44,387 nucleotides of DNA from a virus. The notes under the pieces were generated by a model. It was given only the letters and a program-made list of their open reading frames with translations. It ran no database searches and had not been told where the DNA came from. Shown here piece by piece: positions 1 through 6,742 of the stretch (position 1 is its first letter; each line of letters starts with the position of its first letter). The position numbers and the translations under genes are program-made. The stretch covers positions 1 through 44,387 of the IMG/VR virus record IMGVR_UViG_3300009105_000007. One strand, written 5' to 3'.

Positions 1-119
1 CCAAGGACGTTTACCTTACTCAAGCCATCAACACACCCGACGGTATGGGCGCAGACGGCGAGCAGTTGACCTCGGGCGGCAACAGCGTGGCGATGGACTG
101 GGCTGCGGCTGGCTCGCTG
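1..119. repeat. Direct terminal repeat, left copy
   Basis: These 119 bases are identical to 44269-44387. The reading frame of the fibre gene that ends in the right copy continues correctly into the left copy, which fits a circular or circularly permuted genome whose assembly overlaps itself. A true short terminal repeat cannot be excluded. Confidence 0.95.
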
Positions 120-410
120 CGTGAGTTCAAACACATCCACGGCTGGCTTGACCCAACCCTGGCACTGGATCGAGTTGTCAACATCGGCAAACGAGTAGCT
201 CTGTTCACGTACCGTCAGGGCAAGGACATCATCAACACTGGGGACTTCCAGACCGAGTATGCCGGCGTGCTGGGTGACGAGGCTCCATGGGCGATGCACC
301 ACCACGGACGCATCTTCGACCCTGTGAGCGCCTTCGGGCACACGGCGGCGGCCATCACGGCGCTTCAGGACCGTGTGCGCTATCTGGAGGGCCAGTTGGC
401 GGCGGCATGA
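1..410 (+). CDS. Tail fibre with S74 chaperone domain, C-terminal part
   Basis: This is the C-terminal end of the gene that starts at 42216; the frame enters at position 3 and stops at 408-410. Joined across the contig ends the protein is about 820 residues. The last ~98 residues look like the peptidase S74 intramolecular chaperone of endosialidase and related fibres: a Ser-Leu-Arg-Glu-Phe-Lys start (S723, K728 in the joined protein) where the Ser-Lys pair would drive self-cleavage, a middle containing YAGVLGDEAPWA, and a C-terminal coiled-coil helix (TALQDRVRYLEGQLAA). In this family the domain trimerises the fibre and is then released. The receptor is unknown. Confidence 0.85.
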   Translation, partial: KDVYLTQAINTPDGMGADGEQLTSGGNSVAMDWAAAGSLREFKHIHGWLDPTLALDRVVNIGKRVALFTYRQGKDIINTGDFQTEYAGVLGDEAPWAMHHHGRIFDPVSAFGHTAAAITALQDRVRYLEGQLAAA

Positions 411-445
411 GACTACGAAACCACACCTGGGTGTAGGAGGACAGC

Positions 446-715
446 ATGGCGACGACAGGACAGCTCAGGGACTTCCTCGGGGAACGGCTCGGGGACACGA
501 CGGCGGCCAGGAACGCGAAGTTGAAGCGGGCCGCTATCGGCCTCGGCCACCGATGGAAGCTCGTCGATGACCCGGAGGCCGAAGAGCCGGTAGCTCGAGA
601 CGCCACAGCCGACGACATCGCGGACCGCGTGTTCACGTACCTACAGGGCGAGGTCCTTGCGGGCGAGGAGGAGAAGGCGGTGGAAGACGCGGCAGCTACC
701 GCGTCCGACTTCTAA
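446..715 (+). CDS. Small hypothetical protein after the fibre gene
   Basis: An 89-residue, acidic, soluble protein with no family I recognise. The ATG has a strong AGGAGG site 5 bases upstream. It lies 35 bases after the fibre stop and is transcribed with the late operon, so a virion-assembly, fibre-accessory or lysis role is possible but not shown. The C-terminal half is rich in Glu, Asp and Ala and probably helical. Confidence 0.65.
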   Translation: MATTGQLRDFLGERLGDTTAARNAKLKRAAIGLGHRWKLVDDPEAEEPVARDATADDIADRVFTYLQGEVLAGEEEKAVEDAAATASDF

Positions 716-749
716 ACGGCATAACACCAGGCATGGGGGAGATTGAAAC

Positions 750-1325
750 GTGGCAGAGAACAGACGCATCCCGATCAAGGACACGATCGTCGACATCTAC
801 GGCGACCCACTCCGGTATGCCGTCATTGACCAGCTGACGGGGGAGGCGAAGCCGGACCCCGACAGCGAGCGGTGCGATAGGTGCAGCCGAGGGGTCCGGA
901 ACCTCGTGTACGCACCCGGCACCCTGGACGTCCTCCGGCAGCTCATTGACGGCCTGCCGGTCGAGGTCATCCGGCGTGGGGACTCCGCCGCGATGCACAA
1001 CTGGGGCATCGAGATAGCGAAGGCGTCGACCGGCAGAGGGGACGGGAAAGACGGCACCGTCGAGGGCAAGATGGTGGTCAGGGCGGGCGTGCAGGAGCTC
1101 GTGGTCGCCAAGGGGGACTGGGAGTGGCTCTGGGGCGAGGAGGGGGTCCTCCGGCGAAAGCTGCCAGCGAAGTCACAGAACCGGGACACCACCGACTGGG
1201 AGCAAGACCGGTGGATCGCCGGGATGCAGATGTTGGGCCGGGACGAGGCCGTCGTCCGGGAGCAACTCAAGCCGGTCGCCGACACAGCCCTGGCACTCGA
1301 GGGACCCGGGGACACGGAAGACTAG
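750..1325 (+). CDS. Hypothetical late protein with one CxxC pair
   Basis: 191 residues from a GTG start (position 750); GGGGGAGA lies just upstream, and the ATG at 733 is out of frame. A CDRC pair lies near residue 43 and a basic-acidic mixed C-terminus follows. No transmembrane segment, signal peptide or enzyme motif is visible. It sits between the fibre gene and a small membrane protein, where phages often keep lysis or fibre-assembly genes, but no lysin motif is present. Function unknown. Confidence 0.7.
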   Translation: MAENRRIPIKDTIVDIYGDPLRYAVIDQLTGEAKPDPDSERCDRCSRGVRNLVYAPGTLDVLRQLIDGLPVEVIRRGDSAAMHNWGIEIAKASTGRGDGKDGTVEGKMVVRAGVQELVVAKGDWEWLWGEEGVLRRKLPAKSQNRDTTDWEQDRWIAGMQMLGRDEAVVREQLKPVADTALALEGPGDTED

Positions 1326-1419
1326 GCGTTCGCCTCAAGGGTTCAAGGCAAATACCTCTGGCAGACAAGGGGAACACCTGACAATGATGGGGCTGCCCCA
1401 CATCGGAAGGAGACTGAGA

Positions 1420-1701
1420 GTGGACCCCGGAGAAGTAGCCGGGTACGTCGGCGCTGCCGTTGCCAGCGGCAGCCTCCTGCTGGCCCGCATCATGAACGGC
1501 AAGGTGGACGGACGCGTCACCGTCCTCGAGGTGAACCGCAAGCATGACCATGAAGCGATCGCTGCCCTCACGCGGGCGCTGGAGCTCGAGCGAGAACAGC
1601 GGGTCGTTTCCGAGGGCCAGCTGCACGAGAAGTCAAACGCCGTCGCCGTGGCGATCGGTGAGGTGAAGGGCTTGCTGGCCGCACGTCTGCCTGGGCCCTG
1701 A
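1420..1701 (+). CDS. Small one-helix membrane protein, holin or spanin candidate
   Basis: I prefer the GTG at 1420 because AAGGAG lies 7 bases upstream (1407-1412); the in-frame ATGs at 1384 and 1387 lack a clear site. The 93-residue product has a hydrophobic stretch at about residues 5-24 (GEVAGYVGAAVASGSLLLAR) followed by a charged, heptad-like helix to about residue 80. One N-terminal membrane anchor plus a coiled coil fits small lysis proteins (inner-membrane spanin or holin). It is the last gene before the late terminator. The role is inferred from position and shape only. Confidence 0.6.
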   Translation: MDPGEVAGYVGAAVASGSLLLARIMNGKVDGRVTVLEVNRKHDHEAIAALTRALELEREQRVVSEGQLHEKSNAVAVAIGEVKGLLAARLPGP

Positions 1702-2010
1702 TGTGCCGGCGTTGGGGCTACCGGCCCTGCGCCGGGACCCCATGCCTGTCCCTCTGGGACGCGAAGAGCCCCCGGCAGTGAGCCGGGGGCTTCTCGCGCT
1801 TCTCCGGAGGTGCAACCCTTCTGGAGGAAGTCTCCTTGTCCTACCGTTCCGCTTCCGTGTGGCTGCTGCTCGGGCCTTGCGCTTCTTAGGCCACCTGCCC
1901 TTGTGGGCGTTTGCGTTGAACTCGCGCGGGTCCGAGTTCGGCCAGTCTTTGACCGCTCCGCACTTGCGACAGACGCCGCGGCTTGTCGGCCCGTTCGGCT
2001 CCGAGATCAT
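1633..2010 (-). CDS. Zinc-ribbon protein with missing CxHHW start
   Basis: The N-terminal ~50 residues (MISEPNGPTSRGVCRKCGAV onward) match a common phage single zinc ribbon of the form C-x2-HHW...CxxC. Here the first half of the motif (C-T-H-H-W) is encoded in frame just upstream of the only ATG (2010), after a TGA and with no ATG, GTG or TTG. The frame runs through the terminator hairpin and overlaps the converging gene, so the C-terminal ~60 residues, low in complexity and rich in Arg, Ser and Gly, may not be meaningful. A frameshift or an unusual start would restore the full finger. Start and end are both uncertain. Confidence 0.5.
   Translation of the reverse strand: MISEPNGPTSRGVCRKCGAVKDWPNSDPREFNANAHKGRWPKKRKARAAATRKRNGRTRRLPPEGLHLRRSARSPRLTAGGSSRPRGTGMGSRRRAGSPNAGTSGPRQTCGQQALHLTDRHGDGV
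1767..1791. terminator. Hairpin terminator between converging operons
   Basis: A perfect 10-base inverted repeat, AGCCCCCGGC (1767-1776) and GCCGGGGGCT (1782-1791), encloses a 5-base loop. It lies where the plus-strand late operon meets the end of the minus-strand early operon, so it can work in both directions. There is no long T tract on either side. Confidence 0.8.
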
Positions 2011-2026
2011 CCAGTGGTGAGTGCAA

Positions 2027-2290
2027 CTAGGCGCGTCGGTGGTCCTTCTCCCAGTTCAGCGCGTGCTTGAGGTCGTCAACGCCCTTCCTGCCGATGCTGT
2101 AGACCTTGCGTTTACCGAGCGCCACTTCCTCCAACGTCATGCTTGGATCACGGCGAAACTCCCTCTTGAGGGCGTTGCTGGTCATCGAGGGCAACGCCAG
2201 CCAATCAATGCGTCGGAACATCGGCGGGTGCAGCGAGATATCACCCGCTCTAGCGATTGCAAAGTCCCAGCCAAACAACGTGACCTTCAT
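2027..2290 (-). CDS. Hypothetical early protein
   Basis: 87 residues, starting MKVTLFGWDFAIARAG. The ATG (2290) overlaps the stop of the upstream gene as ATGA, which fits translational coupling. The C-terminal half has a basic helix and LEEVALGKRKVYSIGRKG. No named family recognised. An in-frame extension upstream is rejected because it lies inside the preceding gene. Confidence 0.7.
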   Translation of the reverse strand: MKVTLFGWDFAIARAGDISLHPPMFRRIDWLALPSMTSNALKREFRRDPSMTLEEVALGKRKVYSIGRKGVDDLKHALNWEKDHRRA

Positions 2291-2568
2291 TCGGCTTCCT
2301 CTTCTGTGGGCGGAATGAGGATGGCGTTGTCGCCGTAGCGAAAGACCCATCCAGAACCGCGCCCGAAGTTCTGACCATAGTCGTCGCCGATGCGCTGCCA
2401 CAACTGACGCTGTTCTTTCTCCAATCGAGCCAACTCACCCTGCACGAAAGCTGTCACCGTTGCTAGTAAGTCCTTCGCCCCGAAGCGACGGTCCGCCAAC
2501 TCATGGAACGCGTCGCAGTACATGGGTGCTGGATAGTAGACTTCATCCTCAACGTCGTAGCCTGTCAA
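2287..2568 (-). CDS. Hypothetical protein with coiled-coil centre
   Basis: 93 residues from a TTG (2568) preceded by AAGGGA; an ATG at 2523 would give 78 residues and is the alternative start. It contains a helical stretch with a run of Glu, Leu and Gln (about residues 38-65) followed by a Gly-rich, aromatic segment (GQNFGRGSGWVFRYGD) and an acidic tail. Function unknown. It lies just after the HNH gene and couples by ATGA to the next gene. Confidence 0.6.
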   Translation of the reverse strand: MTGYDVEDEVYYPAPMYCDAFHELADRRFGAKDLLATVTAFVQGELARLEKEQRQLWQRIGDDYGQNFGRGSGWVFRYGDNAILIPPTEEEAE

Positions 2569-2590
2569 CTTCCCTTGTCGATGTTCTCTC

Positions 2591-2947
2591 TCACCTGATG
2601 AACCCACGCCTGCGTCCCTCCCTGATGCCTTCCGCTGTCTTGGTGATCCAATCGTGATGCGGCCTACAAAGCCCAACCCCGTTGCTCGGCACGTCCTTGC
2701 CACCCTTGCCTGCCGCCACGACGTGGTGAGGGTCCGTCGCCACCTCACGACACCCCTCCCACTGACATACCCTGTCCCTGTCCAGCACAGTCTGTCGGAA
2801 TGCCTGTCGGACAGCCCTTTTCTCCGGCCTCATGGCCTGCATAGGCTTTCGCGTGCGGGCAAGCCCTCTCCGTGGACGCAGGGGCGCGCTACGTCGCTTT
2901 AGCGTGCTGTTGTGGGAGCGGGGTGTTTGCTTCACCGTGCCCGCCAT
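2591..2947 (-). CDS. HNH endonuclease
   Basis: 118 residues from the ATG at 2947, which overlaps the end of the upstream gene; a GTG at 2983 could lengthen it by 12. After a very basic N-terminus come a C-x4-C pair (VCQWEGC), DPHHVV, PSNGVGLC and RPHHDW, the His-Asn-His core with its zinc ligands. Free-standing HNH nucleases in phages nick or cut DNA and act as homing enzymes or in recombination and packaging; this one lies among early genes, far from the terminase. Confidence 0.85.
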   Translation of the reverse strand: MAGTVKQTPRSHNSTLKRRSAPLRPRRGLARTRKPMQAMRPEKRAVRQAFRQTVLDRDRVCQWEGCREVATDPHHVVAAGKGGKDVPSNGVGLCRPHHDWITKTAEGIREGRRRGFIR

Positions 2948-3138
2948 CGCACGACTCGTGGGCGGCGCATGTTCTGATACCACCAGTGCTCAAAGAACGT
3001 GGTGGCATGGTCAGAGCGAGGCACAAAGAATTCGTCTGCTGGCCACTGCGCCACGAGGACCCAGTTCTGCCCCCGCGGCTTGCGACGACTGAACTTCACC
3101 GACGTTGGCTCAAAGACCATTCGCTCATCAAATGGCAT
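2932..3138 (-). CDS. Small hypothetical protein
   Basis: 68 residues from ATG 3138 (a GTG one codon upstream is also possible), with GAGGGGTGAGG upstream. Mixed basic and aromatic composition with TTFFEHWWYQNMRR near the end. It overlaps the HNH gene by 16 bases. No family recognised. Confidence 0.65.
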   Translation of the reverse strand: MPFDERMVFEPTSVKFSRRKPRGQNWVLVAQWPADEFFVPRSDHATTFFEHWWYQNMRRPRVVRWRAR

Positions 3139-3142
3139 CACC

Positions 3143-3805
3143 TCACCCCTCTTCCCCCTTCAGGGCGCTGGCGAGTTCGTCGGCGCAACCTCGCAACGCT
3201 AGGACATACGACGGCCCAGCCTGCTGATAACGCCACTTCTCGATCAGCCCCTCCGCTGCTGTCAGCCGCTCATTAGCTGCTGTTGTCTCGCCTATTTGCG
3301 TAGCAAGGGCGTCGCCCAGCGACTCGATACGATCATGAAGGGCTGCGAGGTGGGAGGCGGGGATGAGGGCTATATCGGCATCGCACATAGTCTCAGCACA
3401 GACCATCCCTTCGGAGCGCAGGCCGTCCTCCACGGTGCCGAATCCCGTTACCCGCTCATGCTTGCAGTCGGGTAGTCCTGACTCACACTCCGGCTCCTGC
3501 TGGGCCTCGTGGGCACGACGGCGGGCAATCTCAGGCCAACCGTCCTCGGGCGTAGCAGGAACCCGCAGCCCCTCGTCGGCAGGGGCGGGATTGCCATGCT
3601 TGCAGAGGCCAGCGTGGCCCCATATCTTCGTGCAGGTCCCTGCGCCTGTCGGGCGTCCACATATCTCAGTTGTTGGCTTCGGTCGGCTCTCCGCCTCTCC
3701 CTCGGGTCGGTACGTCGTAGTCACTCTCGGCGATACATCATCGCATCGAGCATCGGGCGGGAAGTGCCACTCGTATGTCTTCCCGCAGTTAGCGCACGTC
3801 GTCAT
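3143..3805 (-). CDS. Cysteine-rich protein with C-terminal coiled coil
   Basis: 220 residues; ATG 3805 has GAGGGAGGG upstream, so the 34-codon in-frame extension is not used. The N-terminus holds a zinc-ribbon-like CANC...C arrangement (residues 4-21), further Cys/His pairs around 50-70 and 108-140, and from about residue 160 a helical region likely to form a coiled coil. Function unknown; it may bind zinc. Confidence 0.65.
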   Translation of the reverse strand: MTTCANCGKTYEWHFPPDARCDDVSPRVTTTYRPEGEAESRPKPTTEICGRPTGAGTCTKIWGHAGLCKHGNPAPADEGLRVPATPEDGWPEIARRRAHEAQQEPECESGLPDCKHERVTGFGTVEDGLRSEGMVCAETMCDADIALIPASHLAALHDRIESLGDALATQIGETTAANERLTAAEGLIEKWRYQQAGPSYVLALRGCADELASALKGEEG

Positions 3806-3959
3806 CGGTTCCCTCCCTCTCAAATCGTCTCTGCCATACGACCTTGCTGTACCTGAACCGCTGCTCTTGACACCAGTCACAGGCCACCTTCGCTCCTGTG
3901 TAGACACGCCACAGCACCTCGACTGGAACTGACCACAACAGATACATCACGTAAGTCAT
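3789..3959 (-). CDS. Small membrane-anchored protein
   Basis: A 56-residue gene. The ATG (3959) overlaps the upstream stop as ATGA and has AAGGAGG 7 bases before it. Residues 1-21 are hydrophobic (MTYVMYLLWSVPVEVLWRVY), then comes a short CDWC motif and a basic-acidic tail. The end overlaps the next gene by 17 bases. Probably a one-helix membrane protein of unknown role. Confidence 0.65.
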   Translation of the reverse strand: MTYVMYLLWSVPVEVLWRVYTGAKVACDWCQEQRFRYSKVVWQRRFEREGTDDDVR

Positions 3960-4180
3960 CGTCGGCCCTCCTTGTTGCGGCGCTTGAGTCCAAAGTTCGG
4001 ATGCTTGTCATTCTCTAGGTATATGACCCAGCGCTCACCTGTGGAGCACCACTCCGCTGCATCGTGGGGGTAGCAGTGCAGACAGTCTCCGCAGGTATCA
4101 CAGAAGTCTTCCCCGCAGTCGGGTGCGCCCATCTCAACTGAGATGTATCGACCATATGGAGTCTCAACTTCGGCAATCAC
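3956..4180 (-). CDS. Cysteine-rich small protein
   Basis: 74 residues from a GTG (4180) with GAGGGGTGAGG upstream. A dense Cys cluster at about residues 22-45 (CGEDFCDTCGDCLHCYPHD, then a Cys near 45) suggests one or two bound metal ions. The tail is basic. No family name can be given; it belongs to the run of small putative zinc proteins in this operon. Confidence 0.65.
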   Translation of the reverse strand: MIAEVETPYGRYISVEMGAPDCGEDFCDTCGDCLHCYPHDAAEWCSTGERWVIYLENDKHPNFGLKRRNKEGRR

Positions 4181-4184
4181 CCCC

Positions 4185-4637
4185 TCACCCCTCCTCTGGC
4201 TGGTCGGCCAAGGGGCGATGCTTCAAGGCGTGACACGCCGCGCACAACCACTCAACCTCAAACGGCTTCGCGTAGTCTTGGTGGTGCCCATGAATTCGAT
4301 AGCGCCCCTTCACCTCTTGGCACGCTGAGCACACGTCAGGCTTCTCTATGTACCCTCTCTTGACAGCGTTCTGAAGGGCCAGTCTGCTCAAGGCTTTGGG
4401 GCTACGGCGGTACTTGGCGTACCGTTGGGGGTCGGCCCTAAGTTTGTGCCACTTGCGCCGGGATCGCGCTCGCTCTTTCTCTAGGTTGCGCCGCCGATAG
4501 TTGCGCCCCCAATTGGTGTTCCAGCGCCTACGGTTGCAGGCAAGGCACCTACTCCCACGACCATCTCTCTTCCGACTGTCTCGCTCAAACTCGCTGAGCG
4601 GTTTGTTCGTGCGGCAGATGGAGCACGTCTTCCTCAT
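4185..4637 (-). CDS. Zinc-ribbon HNH-like protein
   Basis: 150 residues. The N-terminus has C-x2-C...C-x2-C (CSIC, CLAC) in a context typical of phage endonuclease-VII-like and HNH proteins (KPLSEFERDSRKRDG). A very basic linker follows, then a second metal site: CSAC...IHGHHQDYAKP...WLCAACHALKH. The His-rich middle fits an HNH/beta-beta-metal fold, but the Asn is not obvious, so it may be a DNA-binding relative. ATGA overlap with the upstream gene. Confidence 0.7.
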   Translation of the reverse strand: MRKTCSICRTNKPLSEFERDSRKRDGRGSRCLACNRRRWNTNWGRNYRRRNLEKERARSRRKWHKLRADPQRYAKYRRSPKALSRLALQNAVKRGYIEKPDVCSACQEVKGRYRIHGHHQDYAKPFEVEWLCAACHALKHRPLADQPEEG

Positions 4638-4975
4638 TCCTCTATTCTACTACCGCAGCCGGGGCATGTCCATTCCCGCAGCCGCACGTACTGGGAGCGG
4701 AGGCGGAGGACTGCATGGCCAACACGTATGACACGCGCTGACAGGACTTCGCCCGTGTACCGCCGTCCTTCAGCAGCGTCGTCCACCCACTCTCGCATCT
4801 GCTCCTCCGTCAGCGGCTCTGGCGCGAGCGCGCCTTCGTGCTCAGTCGGTTGGACGCACGAGCACTGAACGCAGGTGGTGAGTTCACCCTCTCTGGCATG
4901 TGGGTTCGTCGCCACACCCTTGTCGCAGCGGCCAACGTGCGCCTCATGGCCACACTCAAGACATTGCTCAGTCAT
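4634..4975 (-). CDS. Double zinc-ribbon protein
   Basis: 113 residues with GGAGGGTGAG before the ATG (4975). N-terminal ribbon: CLEC...CGH...C, then CVQCSC; C-terminal CPGC. The central segment EPLTEEQMREWVDDAAEG is acidic and helical. Probable zinc protein; partner unknown. The stop overlaps the next start (ATGA). Confidence 0.65.
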   Translation of the reverse strand: MTEQCLECGHEAHVGRCDKGVATNPHAREGELTTCVQCSCVQPTEHEGALAPEPLTEEQMREWVDDAAEGRRYTGEVLSARVIRVGHAVLRLRSQYVRLREWTCPGCGSRIEE

Positions 4976-4978
4976 TGC

Positions 4979-5356
4979 TCACCCTCCTGGCAACCCGTGG
5001 TGCTCACAGAAGTCGTCCAGCGTCATGCAGACGACGTATCGTTTCGGCTTCCCTCGTCCCGACGACTGCACGCACACCGCTATCGGCAGTCCGCCGTTTT
5101 TTTTCGCGCTCGCGCGAGCTTGCTCCAGCGCCAGCAGTATCGTCTTGGCTGAAAGGGCGTTCCTGCCCGACTTCACCTCTATGCTCAGCCAATTATGTTG
5201 GATGTCAGGCGCGTGGCCACGGCCACGACCTGTCACCGGGACGCGCTCACCGCCTAGCCGCGCAGCGACTTCGCGCTCCTCGGCTTTCCACGCTTTGTCC
5301 GGGCACATGCGCCCATGTCCTTCCTGCCAACCTGAAACTGAACACTCACGGTGCAT
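4979..5356 (-). CDS. PD-(D/E)XK nuclease, Hjc-like resolvase candidate
   Basis: 125 residues from ATG 5356, which overlaps the stop of the upstream small gene (TGATG) and has AGGGG upstream; ATG 5380 is the other option but lacks a ribosome site. Pattern: a helix with a conserved Glu (KAEEREVA), a basic Gly-rich loop, then the metal-binding core Asp (HAPDIQ, D51) and E-V-K (SIEVKSG, E60 and K62), followed by a helix LEQARA. This order matches archaeal-type Holliday junction resolvases and related phage nucleases. It probably resolves branched DNA during replication or packaging. Confidence 0.75.
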   Translation of the reverse strand: MHRECSVSGWQEGHGRMCPDKAWKAEEREVAARLGGERVPVTGRGRGHAPDIQHNWLSIEVKSGRNALSAKTILLALEQARASAKKNGGLPIAVCVQSSGRGKPKRYVVCMTLDDFCEHHGLPGG

Positions 5357-5499
5357 CACAATTGCCCCTGTCGTTTCCATTCAAGGACTTCGCGATAGGC
5401 GTCGCGCCCCCCGAGACCGTAGCCGAGGTAGACACCTATAGCCATGCCTACCGCCAAGGCGGCGAGTCCCACGATAGCCGCCACGAAACCTGAGATCAT
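5356..5499 (-). CDS. 47-residue one-helix membrane protein
   Basis: ATG 5499 with GGAGGG upstream. Residues 3-30 form a long Gly/Ala-rich hydrophobic helix (SGFVAAIVGLAALAVGMAIG, then VYLGYGLGG), and the last 17 residues are charged. The stop overlaps the nuclease start. Possible holin-like or host-takeover membrane protein; nothing more can be said. Confidence 0.65.
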   Translation of the reverse strand: MISGFVAAIVGLAALAVGMAIGVYLGYGLGGRDAYREVLEWKRQGQL

Positions 5500-5517
5500 C
5501 ACTCCCTCCACGCCTTG

Positions 5518-5787
5518 TCAGGCATTGGTCACCTCTTGGTAATGGTCGAAACAGAGGCGTTGGTATCCGTCTGGCGTAGGCGCTCCACACGTAGCGAAGC
5601 GGTAGCAGCGAGCGCACCCTGTGTCTGGCGGGTCAATCCACGGGTCATCCCAGCCGAGGACCTTGAAGGCGTCCTCCAAGGCTGACAGGCTCCCGCTGCT
5701 CATCCTGCGGTGGCCATCGGTGCCATCGACACGGTAGGCGAACTGCCATGCCACGTCCTCCAAGGCGTCACGATACTTGTCAGGCAT
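5518..5787 (-). CDS. Hypothetical protein with C-terminal Cys/His cluster
   Basis: 89 residues. The N-terminal half is helical (ALEDVAWQFAYRVDG); the C-terminal half has C-x2-C...C...C...H (TGCARCYRFATCG, RLCFDHYQ), probably one zinc site. It overlaps the upstream gene by 8 bases. Unknown function. Confidence 0.65.
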   Translation of the reverse strand: MPDKYRDALEDVAWQFAYRVDGTDGHRRMSSGSLSALEDAFKVLGWDDPWIDPPDTGCARCYRFATCGAPTPDGYQRLCFDHYQEVTNA

Positions 5788-6052
5788 CCGTGTGCTCCTG
5801 TTGGGTGCGGCGCTTGTGGGCTGGGTGAGCCTCGCACTGTTCCGTATGACCCTTGGTGACAGCGATACAGGAACACTCCACTGGTCCGAGGCGAATCATT
5901 CCCTCGCCTGCGTCGCCGCTTATCCACGAACCTGTAGCCAAGACGACCGTGGCGTATGGATAGGTCAGATGGAACGCCGTTTGCAGGTACGTCCTGTCAA
6001 TAGCGTTCTCAGCGACAATCCGCATCTCGTGGAGGTCACACTCTAACTTCAT
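5780..6052 (-). CDS. Small hypothetical protein
   Basis: 90 residues from ATG 6052, GGAGG 7 bases upstream (a GTG one codon earlier is possible). Its leader contains one copy of the GCTGCTCTACCTG junction repeat. A C-terminal CSC...C...H pattern may bind metal. No family recognised. Confidence 0.6.
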   Translation of the reverse strand: MKLECDLHEMRIVAENAIDRTYLQTAFHLTYPYATVVLATGSWISGDAGEGMIRLGPVECSCIAVTKGHTEQCEAHPAHKRRTQQEHTDA

Positions 6053-6080
6053 CACACCACCTCCGCTGCTCTACCTGAAG

Positions 6081-6734
6081 TCATTGCAGGTGCCTCATGA
6101 GTTGTTGACCGAGGTATTCGCTGTAGGCGGGCGGGATGGCTTCCCCTATCTCAACCCCTGTCATCCAGTCGATTCCCATCGCTGCCGCGTAGTGTCGTAA
6201 GGCGTTGTGTTCAATCCCGTCCCGTCTACGACTGTTTTTGTTGTACGGATTCAGGGCGTATTCGCGGTGGACACACGGTCCTGGAAGCGGGACAGGGAAG
6301 TTGGTCAGAAACAGTCTGTGACGTTGAACGCGTCGCAAACCGAACATCGTCCCGCACAACATCACGCCGTATTCACCTGTCAGTGTTGGTTGCGTTGGGA
6401 TTGGCGCGCCTGGCACATTCTCAATCACCCACGGCACGTCGGGCATTCGTGTCTCCACCTCGTCAATCAAGCGGGGATACGAACCGTCCGTTAGATGACG
6501 GAGACTCTTAGAGTAGTCCTGACAAGGCGGACTCGCCCACACTGCATCAAACGGCTCAAGGTTCACGGTGAGCGCGTCCTGAAGCACAAAGTCAAACGGA
6601 TACCGAGGCTGCGGCTTGATGTCGAAGCCCACCACGTCGAAGCCAGCACGATGCAGCCCCATTGCAGCGCCACCAGCACCACAGAACAGGTCGGCGATCA
6701 ACGGCCTACCTTGCGCTGCTCTACCTGGGGTCAT
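6081..6734 (-). CDS. C5-cytosine DNA methyltransferase
   Basis: 217 residues; ATG 6734 has AGGAGA upstream, so the longer 233-residue reading is not used. Motif I DLFCGAGG (residues 15-22), motif IV with catalytic Cys SPPCQDYS (C71), motif VI ENVPGA (105-110) and motif VIII QRHRLFLTN are all present, so it should transfer methyl from S-adenosylmethionine to C5 of cytosine. The target-recognition region is very short, as in many solitary phage enzymes. It is the third gene of a cassette with a PP-loop protein and a second methylase. Likely role: protecting phage DNA from restriction. Confidence 0.9.
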   Translation of the reverse strand: MTPGRAAQGRPLIADLFCGAGGAAMGLHRAGFDVVGFDIKPQPRYPFDFVLQDALTVNLEPFDAVWASPPCQDYSKSLRHLTDGSYPRLIDEVETRMPDVPWVIENVPGAPIPTQPTLTGEYGVMLCGTMFGLRRVQRHRLFLTNFPVPLPGPCVHREYALNPYNKNSRRRDGIEHNALRHYAAAMGIDWMTGVEIGEAIPPAYSEYLGQQLMRHLQ

Positions 6735-6742
6735 GGTGTCTC

